Part shown: piece by piece, positions 6,827-14,700 of the stretch | Layout of the letters: every line of letters begins with the position of its first letter | Position numbering within the stretch: the first letter of the stretch is position 1 | Program-made: the position numbers and the translations under genes | Notes under the pieces: generated by a model | The model's input: only the letters and a program-made list of their open reading frames with translations | Databases searched by the model: none | Told to the model about the DNA's origin: nothing | Source of the DNA: Bacteroidales bacterium UBA1179 | GTDB taxonomy: Bacteria > Bacteroidota > Bacteroidia > Bacteroidales > Bacteroidaceae | Reading direction: 5' to 3' | Length of the DNA stretch: 19,028 nucleotides | Assembly: GCA_002309915.1 (NCBI GenBank) | Contig: DBYT01000106.1 | Coordinates: 7,800 to 26,827, forward strand

Positions 6827-7456
6827 TTATCTTATAACCAACTTACGTTCATAGTCTTCCTTGTAGCCGCTGCAGCTCAGGAAGACTGTGTCGTTTTTGG
6901 AGAGTCCGTAACCTTGAAGGGGAATTGAAAGGTATGCATGTTTGGTGTATACCGGCTGGTCTCCGTAGGCGTTGTGGTAGATGGTGAACTTTTTCTTTCC
7001 TATGCTGTCCTTTTGGGAGTAGAGCAGTCTGTGGGCAGTATCCTCTTTCGAAACCTTGATGCCCAGGTAGATATTTATATAACCGCCTCCTATATACATG
7101 CTGATAATCTCTGCCGGATCAGTTACTTTAATGGAATCCGGTATCGTTGAGTCTGCCGGGGCTCTGTATGATAAGGTGGGCACCATCTGCCCTATGCGAG
7201 CCGTCTTATCCTCATTCAGGATGACCGATGCAACCATTCGGTAGAGTGTGTCGGGCGCGAGCTTATCGGACTTGTTACTTACCGTATACTCTGTGCCGAA
7301 GTCATCTTTCAGTAGGGTGACGTATCCTTCACTGTCGGTATATCCGGTCATGAATCCGGATATCAAGGTACCAACAGTTCCCTGTTTTTCGATACAGGAA
7401 GTGACTACCGGCATCAGAATGACGGCCAGGGTCAGTAACAAGACGGTTCTTTTCAT
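6827..7456 (-). CDS. lipoprotein, possibly NigD-like
   Basis: This is a 209-residue predicted lipoprotein. The ATG at 7456 gives MKRTVLLLTLAVILMPVVTSC, a lipoprotein signal peptide with the lipobox VTSC and Cys21 as the acylated residue. Starting further upstream would add a charged tail before the hydrophobic core. The mature part has an N-terminal strand-rich section (about residues 22-100, with GYVTLLKDDFGTEYTV) and a second beta-rich section ending in LSCSGYKEDYERKLVIR. The two-part layout recalls NigD-like Bacteroides lipoproteins (an OB-like domain then a beta sandwich), but I could not confirm the family. The ATG overlaps the acyltransferase stop as ATGA (4 bp), so it is translated as the last gene of the envelope operon. 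Its 3' coding region contains a plus-strand terminator-like hairpin. Confidence 0.7.
   Translation of the reverse strand: MKRTVLLLTLAVILMPVVTSCIEKQGTVGTLISGFMTGYTDSEGYVTLLKDDFGTEYTVSNKSDKLAPDTLYRMVASVILNEDKTARIGQMVPTLSYRAPADSTIPDSIKVTDPAEIISMYIGGGYINIYLGIKVSKEDTAHRLLYSQKDSIGKKKFTIYHNAYGDQPVYTKHAYLSIPLQGYGLSKNDTVFLSCSGYKEDYERKLVIR
6850..6898 (+). terminator. terminator-like hairpin for the argF' operon, inside the opposing lipoprotein gene
   Basis: AGTCTTCCT (6853-6861) pairs perfectly with AGGAAGACT (6879-6887). The stem extends outward by T6852-G6888 (wobble), A6851-T6889 and C6850-G6890 to 12 bp. AGC/GCT can pair within the loop. A TTTTT tract follows at 6894-6898, 3 nt beyond the stem. 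It lies 25 nt after the argF' stop. The gap before the T tract makes it weaker than the ddh terminator. Confidence 0.55.
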
Positions 7457-8625
7457 TGCTCGGATAAGCTTTTCTTGTTTATAAGCGGGTTGGCATACAT
7501 GGTGAGTATGCGCTCCCTGAGGAAATCCCAATCAGGGTTGGGAAAGTCGATTTTGGCAAGCTGTCCGTCCAGATAGGTCTGGAAAGCCTGCTTCTGCTCA
7601 GGCGTGTAGTTAGAGGCCTCGGCATTGTCGCCGCGCAGCATATCAAGTGCAATGCGGTTGCAGGGGTAGATGCGGTAACCCTCGAATATGTGTCTGTCTA
7701 TGATCTTAGCCACCTGGTCCAGGAACTGGTTGCGCGGTACTGCGCTGTCAAGTGCGGCAATCTCCTTGTCTATCGGGGCCGATACCTGATAATGCAGGTG
7801 TCCCTTGAATCCGAATATGCCGGTCTTCATGTTGTCCAGGTCGGCCTGTTCGCTCTTTACGTAGTCGGGGTTGTCACGTTTGAGCTGGAACTCGGCGGCC
7901 TTGAGCCAGTCACACGGGTCATACTCGTAACTGATGGTAAGCGGGCAGATGTGCAGTGACTGCAGTTTCTCTGACAGTGACATATCATCGGACCCCGACA
8001 TGGCCAGCATCTTGAGCACGCTCTTCTGGGTGCGGTCATCGGAATCCTTGGCGCGTCCCTCACGCTGGGCCAGCCATACGGGACTCTTTTTCTCCTCAAT
8101 AACAAAACGTATGTATCTGGAGAGTTGTTTTGATGATTCCAGAAGTTCGGCAGCGGTGGCCGAGCGGTTTACCACGAAACTGCGGTTAAGCCTTACCAGC
8201 GTCTCAATCCATGGGTGAATGAGCAGATTGTTGCCTATTCCTATTTCGACCGATTTCTTGCCGTTCAGCACAATGAGTATGTAATCCAGATATGCCGAGT
8301 CAAGTACTATGTCCCTGTGGTTGGACAGATAGATGAAATCCTCGCGTCCCCCGGGCAGTGCCGAGAAATCATTTGTAAAACCGGTAGTGGCCTTTTTCAG
8401 TATCCTGTTCAGGAACGGACAAATCATACCCAACTGGAAACTGTTCACGGTCTTGAACCGTCTGGTATAGAGTTTGTGCACCCAGATGGGCACACCCTTG
8501 ATCATACCCTTCACGATCTTTACAAAGGCAGGGTCATCAAGCAATGAGAGCACGGCGCCGCGCACCTCATCGTCCTCAAGGGACCGCATTTTCTCAAATT
8601 CAGCGGGAATATCTGTCGTTTTCAT
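7453..8625 (-). CDS. PlsC/GPAT-type phospholipid acyltransferase family protein
   Basis: This is a 390-residue protein with acyltransferase signatures in the usual order: SNHRDIVLD (101-109) as motif I; GNNLLIHPWIETLVRLNRSF into VVNR (131-154) as motif II; QREGRAKD (187-194) as motif III; and ICPLTISYE (226-234) as motif IV. The family esterifies glycerol-3-phosphate or lysophosphatidate with fatty acyl groups at the inner membrane. This protein has extra N- and C-terminal regions and is longer than typical PlsC (about 240 residues). Motif I departs from the canonical HxxxxD: His103 is followed by Asp at +2 and +6 rather than at +5. The gene begins 2 bp after the ddl stop and overlaps the lipoprotein gene by 4 bp. 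Substrate is not predictable; glycerophospholipid synthesis is likely. Confidence 0.82.
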   Translation of the reverse strand: MKTTDIPAEFEKMRSLEDDEVRGAVLSLLDDPAFVKIVKGMIKGVPIWVHKLYTRRFKTVNSFQLGMICPFLNRILKKATTGFTNDFSALPGGREDFIYLSNHRDIVLDSAYLDYILIVLNGKKSVEIGIGNNLLIHPWIETLVRLNRSFVVNRSATAAELLESSKQLSRYIRFVIEEKKSPVWLAQREGRAKDSDDRTQKSVLKMLAMSGSDDMSLSEKLQSLHICPLTISYEYDPCDWLKAAEFQLKRDNPDYVKSEQADLDNMKTGIFGFKGHLHYQVSAPIDKEIAALDSAVPRNQFLDQVAKIIDRHIFEGYRIYPCNRIALDMLRGDNAEASNYTPEQKQAFQTYLDGQLAKIDFPNPDWDFLRERILTMYANPLINKKSLSEQ

Positions 8626-8627
8626 CC

Positions 8628-9602
8628 TTAGAAACTGTCCTCTATTATTTCGGTAAGTACATCAGTCAGGTTCAGGCCGGCTGCCCTGATCTGCTGAGGT
8701 ATGAAACTGGTGGCTGTCATGCCCGGGGTGGTGTTCACCTCCAGCAGGTTGATCTTGTCGCCGTCAGTAATGATGTAGTCGTTGCGGATTATTCCGTGGC
8801 AGCCCAGCAGGTCATAAATCTTTGCAGTCAGATCCTGGATGCGGTCACGCAACTCGTCAGGTATGCGGGCGGGAGTGATCTCCTCAACCTTGCCGTTGTA
8901 CTTGGCGTCGTAGTCAAAGAAATCGGTCTTGGGAACCACCTCGGTAACCGGCAGTTTCACTTCATGCTTGCGGGTCTTGTAGTAACCGTTGGTAACCTCA
9001 ATACCTTGCATGAATGACTCTATCATGATCTCGCTGTTCTCCTTGAACGCCTCCTCAACGGCAGGAATGATCTGCTCGCGTGTCTTGACCTTGGTGGTGC
9101 CGAAACTGGAACCTCCGTCAGTGGGCTTGATGAAGCAGGGCAGACCAACCTTGCTTATTATCTTGTCCGGGTCTATCTTGTCGCCCTTGCGCAGGCGGCG
9201 GGAATCGGCCACGTTCACCTTGCAGCTCTTCATGGTCTTGTTGAGCACGAACTTGTTGAATGTCAGGGCCGACGGCAGCACGTCACATGTGGAGAAAGGT
9301 ATGCGCATAAGTCTCAGATAACCCTCAAACACGCCGTTCTCGCCGGGTGTTCCGTGTATGATGATATATGCGTAGTCAAAAACGGTTTTCTTTCCCTGCC
9401 AGGTAAAACTGAAATCATTGCGGTCCACCGGGGCCGATATGCTTTCGCTGACATGAACCTGCCAGTTCTTGCCTTCAATCTCCAGAATATATGGTTCGTA
9501 TTTATCCTTGTCCATGTATTCAAGGATGGTTGCGGCGCTGCGGAGTGATACGGGGTTCTCGCTTGAGTCGCCGCCTGCTACGATTGCAATCTTGCGTTTC
9601 AT
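8628..9602 (-). CDS. ddl: D-alanine--D-alanine ligase
   Basis: Ddl joins two D-alanines using ATP to form the dipeptide that ends the peptidoglycan stem peptide. The 324-residue protein has the ATP-grasp layout: GGDSSENPVSL with Glu15 (the position that binds the first D-Ala in E. coli DdlB), HGTPGENG (83-90), CFIKPTDGGSSFGTTK (156-171), the omega-loop FFDYDAKY (228-235) with the Lys-Tyr pair expected of D-Ala rather than D-Lac ligases, and RNDYI followed by LLEVNTTPGMT (287-297), which supplies the Mg-binding acids. It is the third gene of the envelope operon, 9 bp after the pseudouridine synthase gene and 2 bp before the acyltransferase gene. No vancomycin-resistance-type change is seen in the omega-loop. 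Confidence 0.96.
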   Translation of the reverse strand: MKRKIAIVAGGDSSENPVSLRSAATILEYMDKDKYEPYILEIEGKNWQVHVSESISAPVDRNDFSFTWQGKKTVFDYAYIIIHGTPGENGVFEGYLRLMRIPFSTCDVLPSALTFNKFVLNKTMKSCKVNVADSRRLRKGDKIDPDKIISKVGLPCFIKPTDGGSSFGTTKVKTREQIIPAVEEAFKENSEIMIESFMQGIEVTNGYYKTRKHEVKLPVTEVVPKTDFFDYDAKYNGKVEEITPARIPDELRDRIQDLTAKIYDLLGCHGIIRNDYIITDGDKINLLEVNTTPGMTATSFIPQQIRAAGLNLTDVLTEIIEDSF

Positions 9603-9611
9603 TCTTTATGT

Positions 9612-10682
9612 CTATTTTTCAAAATCTCTTGAACTTACATAGTCCCGCCATTTTTCTATCAGCGTCTGCATATCGGCCGGGAGTTCGGAGTTGAAGAACA
9701 TCTCCTTTCCGGTCTTGGGATGTACAAACCCCAGTGTCTTGGCATGCAGGGCCTGGCGCGGACATATCTCAAAACAGTTCTGTACGAACTGACGGTACTT
9801 GCTGAAGGTGGTGCCTTTCAGAATCTGGTCGCCTCCGTAACGCTCGTCGCTGAACAGTGGATGGCCTATGTGTTTCATATGCACCCTTATCTGATGCGTG
9901 CGTCCTGTCTCCAGACGGCACTCCACCAGTGACGTGTAACCGAAACGCTCCAGAACCGTGTAATGGGTAACGGCGTGTTTGCCTACCTCGGGGTCAAATG
10001 ACACCGCCATCTGCAGACGGTCCTTGGGGTTGCGGGTTATCTGGCTTTCAATCCTGCCCTCCGCCGGATTGGGAACTCCCCATACCAGAGCCTGGTATGC
10101 ACGTTTGGTGGTCTTGTCAAAGAACTGCTTTCCCAGACAGGTCTTGGCGTCGGGTGTCTTGGCAACCACCAGCAGACCGGATGTGTCCTTGTCGATGCGG
10201 TGTACCAGACCCACCTGCGGGCTGTTGGGGTCATAATCGGGATTATCTCGGAGATGCCATGCCACGGCATTTACCAGTGTGCCGTGAAAGTTGCCGCATC
10301 CGGGATGAACCACCAGACCTGCCGGTTTGTTGACTACCAACAGACAGTCATCTTCATAAACTATATCCAGAGGAATATCCTCGGGTTCGATATCGCTGTT
10401 GTAACGAGGACGGTCCATCATGACCGTAATCACGTCAAGCGGCTTTACCTTATAATTGCTTTTTACCGGCTTGCCGTTGGCCATCACCATTCCGGCATCG
10501 GCGGCATTCTGTATGCGGTTGCGTGATGAGTGCTCCAGATGGTCAAAGAGGAACTTGTCTACGCGAAGCAGACTCTGTCCTTTGTCGGCCACTACACGGA
10601 AATGCTCGTACAGTTCCGCTGAGTCCGGAGTGGGCTCAAGGTCATCCAAAGACTCTTCTATCTCGTCTTCGAGGTCTGTCAT
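9612..10682 (-). CDS. rluD: RluD-family 23S rRNA pseudouridine synthase
   Basis: This 356-residue protein converts uridine to pseudouridine in large-subunit rRNA; RluD itself acts on helix 69. An acidic N-terminal extension (about residues 1-30) precedes an S4 RNA-binding domain (about 37-95, LRVDKFLFDHL ... GKPVKSNYKVKPLDVI). The catalytic domain has YEDDCLLVVNKPAGLVVHPG (109-128), the active-site motif GLVHRIDKDTSGLLV with catalytic Asp164, and LETGRTHQIRVHMKHIGHPL near the C-terminus. The RluA/C/D/TruC family is certain. RluD is favoured over RluC by the S4 domain plus HRIDKDTSG and by the conserved ddl neighbourhood in Bacteroidales. It lies 5 bp after the PASTA gene. Confidence 0.88.
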   Translation of the reverse strand: MTDLEDEIEESLDDLEPTPDSAELYEHFRVVADKGQSLLRVDKFLFDHLEHSSRNRIQNAADAGMVMANGKPVKSNYKVKPLDVITVMMDRPRYNSDIEPEDIPLDIVYEDDCLLVVNKPAGLVVHPGCGNFHGTLVNAVAWHLRDNPDYDPNSPQVGLVHRIDKDTSGLLVVAKTPDAKTCLGKQFFDKTTKRAYQALVWGVPNPAEGRIESQITRNPKDRLQMAVSFDPEVGKHAVTHYTVLERFGYTSLVECRLETGRTHQIRVHMKHIGHPLFSDERYGGDQILKGTTFSKYRQFVQNCFEICPRQALHAKTLGFVHPKTGKEMFFNSELPADMQTLIEKWRDYVSSRDFEK

Positions 10683-10687
10683 AAGGA

Positions 10688-11302
10688 TTACTCAAAGAAA
10701 TCTGAGTCAATAACGGCGGTTGAATCAACTTCCTCAATGCGCTCAACCGGGTTTCCGTTGCCTGCTACAATAGTCAGCATGGAACCTTCAGGTATCTCTG
10801 TTCCGGCTTCAATCTTTTCGCCCTGATACCTTATCTCATAAACCCAGTCCAGGTCACCGTCTATATAAACCGTCTTCCCGAGTTTGAATCCTGCTGCTTT
10901 CAGTCTTGATTCGGCAGCTCGCAGAGAACTGTTGTCGGCTACATCGGGTATGGCTCTGGTGGGGACTTTTCCGGAGTTGAGCGTTAGGTATATCTTCCGG
11001 CCGTCCTTAACATAAGCACCGGGCTTGGGCTTCTGTTCTATGACGCCGCCCTCAACCATCATCTTGTCATATTTGTAATCCAACACCTCATATTTGAGAC
11101 CGACGGCGGCAAGCGCCTTTCCCGCCTCCTCTTCATACATGCCAGACACATCAGGTACGGCTATGTATTCTCCGTGAAGGGTGTATGACTTGATCCATCG
11201 GAAAGTGACAAGCAGCAATATCACGGCAATTGCCATCATTGCCAGCACATTGAGCAGGATAATCAGTATTCCGCGTCCTTTCTTAAGCTTATTGTTCGCC
11301 AT
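10688..11302 (-). CDS. membrane-anchored PASTA-domain protein
   Basis: This 204-residue protein has a short basic cytoplasmic start (MANNKLKKGRG), one transmembrane helix (about 12-35), and two PASTA domains: about 47-111 (AVPDVSGMYEEEAGKALAAVG ... YLTLNSGK) and about 117-182 (IPDVADNSSLRAAESRLKAAG ... LTIVAGNG). An acidic tail ends in DSDFFE. PASTA domains bind peptidoglycan fragments or penicillin-binding proteins. Here there is no kinase or transpeptidase domain attached, so the protein is probably a periplasmic cell-wall-sensing or scaffold protein. It is the first gene of the envelope operon and is transcribed with rluD and ddl. The start at 11302 is supported by the charge pattern before the helix and by a -7 box at 11336-11329. 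Confidence 0.88.
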   Translation of the reverse strand: MANNKLKKGRGILIILLNVLAMMAIAVILLLVTFRWIKSYTLHGEYIAVPDVSGMYEEEAGKALAAVGLKYEVLDYKYDKMMVEGGVIEQKPKPGAYVKDGRKIYLTLNSGKVPTRAIPDVADNSSLRAAESRLKAAGFKLGKTVYIDGDLDWVYEIRYQGEKIEAGTEIPEGSMLTIVAGNGNPVERIEEVDSTAVIDSDFFE

Positions 11303-11328
11303 TTCTCGGTTTAATCTATTTCAAACTA

Positions 11329-11336
11329 CAAAATTA
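11329..11336 (-). promoter_or_regulatory. -7 promoter box of the PASTA-rluD-ddl operon
   Basis: The minus strand reads TAATTTTG, a perfect TAnnTTTG box, 26 nt upstream of the PASTA start codon. The nearest TTG on that strand (11363-11361) is 24 nt away, longer than the usual 19-21, so the -33 element is uncertain. Confidence 0.55.
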
Positions 11337-11493
11337 ATCATTTGGAGCTAAAATTCACCTCAAGTCAATTGAAATGTTGCGGACTTTTACATGGGGCTCA
11401 CGGTACCTTACCCATATAATAAGAGGTGGAATGTATGACTATGTATGTTGATGTGTTGTAATATGCAATTTTTATGCATTGCTATTATGCGTC

Positions 11494-11507
11494 TTTTGGT
11501 GCCAAAA
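11494..11507. promoter_or_regulatory. candidate operator: TTTTGG/CCAAAA palindrome upstream of susC
   Basis: Arms TTTTGG (11494-11499) and CCAAAA (11502-11507) flank a 2-nt centre. CTTTTGG recurs in direct orientation at 11511-11517. The site is about 100 bp upstream of the susC -7 box, a plausible position for an activator site. Which protein binds, if any, is unknown. Confidence 0.35.
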
Positions 11508-11605
11508 TGGCTTTTGGGGATATCAGATTGCGTTCATAATGCAAAAAAATAAGGTTATATTTCACTTTTTTTTCAGAAATATGCACACTTTATCCACACA
11601 TTGCT

Positions 11606-11613
11606 TAACTTTG
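11606..11613 (+). promoter_or_regulatory. -7 promoter box of the susC operon
   Basis: TAACTTTG is a perfect TAnnTTTG match. At the -33 position there is no TTTG; instead a TATGCA hexamer (11580-11585) lies exactly 20 nt upstream. This suggests a promoter that depends on an activator. The predicted leader to the ATG at 11750 is about 130 nt. Confidence 0.6.
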
Positions 11614-11628
11614 CCAAGTTAAAAGGGA

Positions 11629-11652
11629 ATGATGAAAACTTATTCTTTTTGA
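11629..11652 (+). other. seven-codon upstream reading frame in the susC leader
   Basis: ATGATGAAAACTTATTCTTT continues to a TGA stop at 11650-11652 and would encode MMKTYSF. It begins about 10 nt after the predicted transcription start and ends 11 nt before the leader hairpin. An A/G-rich run precedes it. It may be chance; no translation evidence exists. Confidence 0.2.
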
Positions 11653-11663
11653 AACGAACCCTT

Positions 11664-11693
11664 GTCCAGACCGTTCTTGGAATGGTATTGGAC
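11664..11693 (+). promoter_or_regulatory. hairpin in the susC 5' leader
   Basis: GTCCA (11664-11668) pairs with TGGAC (11689-11693), and ACC (11670-11672) pairs with GGT (11684-11686) inside it, leaving an 11-nt loop. There is no T tract after it, so it is not a simple terminator. It may stabilise the mRNA or act in post-transcriptional control. Confidence 0.35.
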
Positions 11694-11749
11694 TGATTAA
11701 AAGAGATATGTGCCCGACACAAACTATTGTCAAACTAAATAAATTGTCT

Positions 11750-14700
11750 ATGAGAAAAATTCTCTTAATGATGGCTGCAGTTTTGAGCGCTGGATTTGCC
11801 TTTGCTCAGAATGTGCAAGTTACGGGAATTGCAACTTCGGCCGAGGACGGAGATCCTATGCCTTCAGTTGCAGTGGCAGTTCAGGGTACTGGTAGAGGTA
11901 CTACTACCGATCTTGACGGTGCCTATTCAATTTCAGTACCATCAAATGGTACACTTGTTTTCTCTTTCTTGGGTTATGACGATGCCGTTGTACCCGTGAA
12001 TGGCAGAACAGTTATTAACGTAGCTCTTCAGCCTGGCTCTATTATGGTTGACGACGTTATGATTACTGCTATGGGTATTTCAAAGTCAGAGAAATCATTG
12101 GGTTATTCTGCCACTGAGATCAAGAGTGACGAGCTGATCGCTTCAAGGCAGAGCAACGTCATCAATGCAGTTGCCGGTAAGGTAGCAGGTGTGTCAATCT
12201 CATCATCAGCAACAACCGCCGGTGGACAGCAGTCCGTTATCATCCGTGGTCTGAGCTCTATCGGTAATTCAAACCAGCCTCTTTACATCGTTGACGGAGT
12301 GCCCATGCAGTCTCTTAGAATCAGCAACACTGCCGAAGGTTACGGAAACCTTGGTGTTGGTATAGGATCATTGAACAATGATGATATTGAGAGCATGACC
12401 ATCCTTAAGGGTGCAGCCGCTACTGCCCTTTACGGTTCACGCGCATCAAACGGTGTCATTATTGTAAATACCAAGAGCGGTAAGAACTCAAAGACTGAGA
12501 TCTCAGTGAATTTCGGAACACAGTTCTCATCTGTTTCCACTCTTCCTGAGTTCCAGAACAAGTTCCTGACCGGTTGGGACGGTAACCTTACTCTTGATGA
12601 GAATGGTTCATGGGGTCCTATCGCAAACGATCAGTTCCGCGTTTACGGTCCTATTGTAAACCACCAGCAGCGCGCCAAGAACTACAAGGCTATACCTAAC
12701 AACATCCGTGATTTCTATGATACCGGTATTCAGTACAACACCAGCGTTTCAATGCGCGGCGGTACCGATAAGACTGGTTACTACATCTCTTACTCACATC
12801 TGAATGATGACGGTATCCTGCCGATGGATCACGATACCTATAAGAAGGATACATGGAGTTTCCGTGGCAACCATCAGGCTTACAAGTGGTTGAACATCGA
12901 GTCTTCTATCAACGTATCAAAGCAGGTTACTGATCAGGTAAGTGAAGGCTCTGGCCAGCAGTCAATGATTGAGGGTCTGTATCAGGCAGGTCGCGATATC
13001 GCCTTTATTGACGGTAAGGATCTGACAGACATATTCAACCGTCCTGAGGGTTGGTATACTCCTTACGGTATCACCAATCCCTACTGGATTATTGACAACT
13101 CTTATAACAGGATTGATACCAAGAAGGTATTCGGTAAGATTCAGGCCGACATCACTCCTATCAAGCAGTTGACATTGTCATATCGTTATGGCTTTGACTA
13201 CACAGACTATGACGGTAAGACCACTATGTATCAGATTGCAATGGATCCCTCATATGCTAACGCAAGTTCTACAAACCAGGAGGGTAGTATTACAATCAAC
13301 TATGGAAGATATTATGAGTTGAACAATGACTTCCTGGCAAACTGGAAGGATAAATACGGTGACTTTGAGGTTAACGCTACCGCCGGTGTCAACATCAGTG
13401 AGCGCGGAAACACCCAGGCCTCAGCTGGTGTCAAGGGTCTTACTTTCGATACCGGTTTCTGGGATCTGAGCAACACCACAAAGCAGCCTACAGCAAGTGA
13501 GAGTCAGTCCAAGCGCCGCAACATCGGTGCATTCGGCGACCTGCAGTTGGGTTGGGACGATCAGGTTTATTTGAACCTGACCGCACGTAACGACTGGTCA
13601 TCAACTCTGCCTATGGATAACAACAGTTTCTTCTATCCCGGTGCAACACTCAGCTGGCTGTTCTCAAATTCATTCGGCTTTGATGATGCTACATTCGGCA
13701 AGTTGAGAGTAGCTTACGGTAAGACCGGTAACGATCCCGGTGCATATCTCACACAGCCTGTATTTACTCAGGGCTATGCTGCCATGTATCTGGGCGATGA
13801 CATTGAGTTCCCGTTCAACGGTTACAATGCATACCAGGCTACCGCTTCTCTGGCATCTGCAAGCCTCCAGCCTGAGATGACCACTGAGTTTGAGGTAGGT
13901 GCAAACGTAAGCTTCTTCAGCGGACGCTTAGGTTTGGATGTATCTTACTATGACAGAACATCAGACATGCAGATATTCACTCTGCCTTCTGATCCTGCTA
14001 CCGGTTATTCAAGTATGGTTATCAACTTCGGTAAGGTCAACAACAAGGGTATTGAGGTATTGCTCTCAACAACTCCCGTTAAGACCCGTAATTTCCAGTG
14101 GGATATCAACTTCAACTACGCTAAGAACAACAATAAAGTTGTAAGTCTGCCTGACGGCCTTGATGGCGGTAAGTCAAGACTTGTAAACTATGATGACGTA
14201 TACATGTATGCCGAGGTTGGCAGACCTCTGGGAACTCTTTACACCAACCTGCCTCAGTACACTGCTGACGGTAAGATAATTGTTGATAAGAAAGGTCTGC
14301 CCGTTCAGGGAACAGAGTATGAGTATACAGGTTATACCGTTCAGAATGATTGGACCGGAGGTGTAAACAGCACCCTCAGATACAAGAACTTCTCAGTAGG
14401 TGCTACTGTTGATGTACGTTGGGGTGGTTATATGTACAGCCGTACCAAGACTCTGCTGTGGTTCACCGGTAACTCAATAGAGAATACATACAATGACCGT
14501 AAGGCTTTCGTAGTTCCCAACTCTGTAGTTCAGAATGGAACTGATACTGAGGGCAATCCCGTGTATGTTGAGAACACCACTCCTATTACACTTTATTCAT
14601 CAACTTACCAGTACTACATGAACGGTAACAACTCTTATCCTCTTGAGGGCGGTAAGTGTAAGCTCATAGACAGGACATACGCAAAGCTGCGTGACGTGAC

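Larger units (their letters stand above)
11303..11749. other. 447-bp intergenic regulatory region between the PASTA operon and susC
   Basis: No gene-length reading frame was found. The region holds divergent promoter boxes (11329-11336 minus, 11606-11613 plus); a tandem ATGTATG pair exactly 10 bp apart (11431 and 11441); TATGCA hexamers at 11462, 11473 and 11580 with the variants TATGCG at 11486 and AATGCA at 11538; and a palindrome TTTTGG-TG-CCAAAA (11494-11507). Downstream of the susC promoter are a seven-codon reading frame (11629-11652) and a hairpin (11664-11693). The sequence is AT-rich. No regulator gene (ECF sigma, anti-sigma or hybrid two-component) lies here. Confidence 0.6.

Noticed and set aside
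8544..9017. Plus-strand open frame of 157 codons across the acyltransferase-ddl junction
   Set aside because: It is antisense to two confident genes and its composition looks like a shadow frame.
11590..11598. Perfect DnaA-box sequence TTATCCACA just upstream of the susC -7 box, with rpmH 6.6 kb away
   Set aside because: A single box is close to chance expectation in 19 kb on both strands. No box cluster, AT-rich unwinding element or dnaA/dnaN gene is present, so an origin is not supported.
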